DNA from: Spirabiliibacterium falconis
Lineage (GTDB): Bacteria; Pseudomonadota; Gammaproteobacteria; Enterobacterales; Pasteurellaceae
Direction of reading: 5' to 3'
Assembly: GCF_014885015.1 (NCBI RefSeq)
Contig: NZ_JABMIJ010000008.1
Coordinates: 62,001-126,000 of the forward strand
DNA: 64,000 nucleotides
The notes under the pieces were generated by a model that was not told where the DNA came from, made no database searches, and saw nothing but the letters and a program-made list of their open reading frames with translations. Shown here in pieces: positions 63,041 to 64,000 of the stretch. The position numbers and the translations under genes were made by a program. Each line of letters starts with the position of its first letter. Position 1 is the stretch's first letter.

Positions 63041-64000
63041 TCACGATCTCAAACTGGATATTATTGAGCACGTTAATGACGACCATCGCAAAGAATTGCT
63101 TGCGATTGCACAAGTCTACCTCAACCCCAACATTACCGATGCAACGCTACTAGATTTATATCATGAAGGCATGTTATTGCAGACGCAAACTGAGACTCAT
63201 CATTTACAATCGCAATTTGTGCCATTTCTAACCGATAAAGACCTACATACAAATGTACGTCATCTTGCTATGCACGCAGTACAGCAACGCACCACACCGC
63301 AATCGCACTATTTTTTCCATCTGCTTGATAAAACACAACCTACACCTAATATCTCTCGCTTAATCCTCAAAACCTGTGCAACTGCGCCAGAAAATTCACC
63401 AGGTTATGCGTGGCGATTTACGTTAAAATCGTTCGCAAATCAGCCCTATGCACACATCATTCCACACGTCCAAAATCAACCTGGACGGTACTATACACTA
63501 CGCAAGATCGTGAATAAAACAAATAGTGATTGCATTCTCTATGTCGATGTCTTCTGTCATGGCGATACCTTAGGTAGCTTATGGGCAAAATCATTAAAAT
63601 GCGGTGATATTCTACACGCTAATGCAACGTTTTATGAACATACCGATCACCTGACGGGACAAAGTGTACTGATTGGAGACGAAACCGCACTTCCAACTAT
63701 CGCAAACCTAATAGAATGTTGGCACCATCCTATCAGTCCGATTATTATTTCTATTACACAAGATCCCAAAGAACAGCACTACCTCGACGAGGTTGCGTTA
63801 CCGCCTAATACACACATAATTAAACTAGAGCACGCTGACAGTGCCTTAAAAAGCCTCGCAGTGTTAGATAAAATTACAACCATTGACAGTGTTTGGGGTG
63901 CCTGTGAACAACACGATGCCAAGACCATTCGCCATTATCTACGCAACCAACGGAAACTGACTAGTACCCAACAACGTATGAAAGCCTACTGGATAAAAAC
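63018..64000 (+). CDS. Siderophore-interacting flavoreductase with HugZ/DUF2470-like N-terminus, partial
   Basis: The frame runs from ATG at 63018 (AAAGGA nine bases before) to the right edge with no stop, 327 residues visible. Residues 1-75 contain HVNDDHRKELLAIAQVYL, as in DUF2470/HugZ C-terminal domains. Residues about 95-327 are SIP-type: an FAD motif GRYYTLR (156-162), VFCHGDTLGSLWAKSLKCGD, the NAD(P)H-side motif GDETALP (220-226) and the late WGACEQHDAKTIRHYLR and YWI. SIPs reduce ferric siderophores in the cytoplasm to free iron. The end is cut by the window; it overlaps the permease gene, so the transport and release steps are coupled. Confidence 0.8.
   Translation, partial: MTRTPIADHDLKLDIIEHVNDDHRKELLAIAQVYLNPNITDATLLDLYHEGMLLQTQTETHHLQSQFVPFLTDKDLHTNVRHLAMHAVQQRTTPQSHYFFHLLDKTQPTPNISRLILKTCATAPENSPGYAWRFTLKSFANQPYAHIIPHVQNQPGRYYTLRKIVNKTNSDCILYVDVFCHGDTLGSLWAKSLKCGDILHANATFYEHTDHLTGQSVLIGDETALPTIANLIECWHHPISPIIISITQDPKEQHYLDEVALPPNTHIIKLEHADSALKSLAVLDKITTIDSVWGACEQHDAKTIRHYLRNQRKLTSTQQRMKAYWIK

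Overview
The window is a chromosomal segment of a Pasteurellaceae bacterium. Three things point there: dozens of copies of the 9-base DNA uptake word AAGTGCGGT (both strands, inside genes and as inverted pairs between genes), protein sequences close to Haemophilus/E. coli orthologues throughout, and the S10-spc-alpha ribosomal protein cluster in gammaproteobacterial order. The uptake word is the Haemophilus/Aggregatibacter/Pasteurella type; the genus cannot be fixed from the sequence alone. There are no tRNA, rRNA, CRISPR, IS or prophage sequences. Every gap is shorter than 300 bases.

Layout. 1-614: the end of an outer-membrane Slam-type barrel. 659-7905 (minus): an L-lactate/malate dehydrogenase-family enzyme, malQ, a yqhD-type alcohol dehydrogenase, a small DUF2322-like protein, birA, murB, slyD. 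7956-18505 (minus): a SIMPL-domain periplasmic protein, dtd, a YihY membrane protein, a pabA/trpG-type amidotransferase, a DUF1523-like protein, the tatD-holB-tmk-mltG-yeiH-engB run, a lipoprotein, a DUF805 protein and asnA. asnC and udp follow on plus. 20027-27743 (minus): ydcH-like, a low-molecular-weight tyrosine phosphatase, serA-rpiA, then the overlapping speA-speB-rdgB-ybjQ-hemW run. metK is divergent, with MetJ-like boxes. 29142-44408 (minus): a cysteine hydrolase, then the alpha, spc and S10 operons. Their RNA control elements are readable: the S4-controlled alpha leader, the spc promoter, and the S10 promoter with an L4-type attenuator leader. A secreted Sel1-repeat gene sits between S10 and spc.

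44692-53926 is a sugar-acid region. uxuA, uxuB, uxaC, a GntR regulator (uxuR) and a three-part TRAP transporter make a glucuronate/fructuronate catabolic locus. Its divergent promoter region holds two CRP-like sites and two UxuR-like palindromes. uxaC carries a single-base frameshift. Just downstream are a periplasmic PP2C-like gene whose start is out of frame at an A8 tract, and a truncated glycerophosphodiesterase, so three disrupted genes lie in a row.

54000-58503 (minus): tkt, dusA, clcA. 58623-64000 is an iron-siderophore uptake locus: a TonB-dependent receptor (minus) faces an AraC-type regulator, an RhtX/FptX-like single-component permease and a siderophore-interacting flavoreductase with an N-terminal HugZ/DUF2470-like segment (cut by the window end). 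A Fur-like box lies between receptor and regulator. This locus, and the slippage-prone PP2C gene, are the parts most worth a second look.
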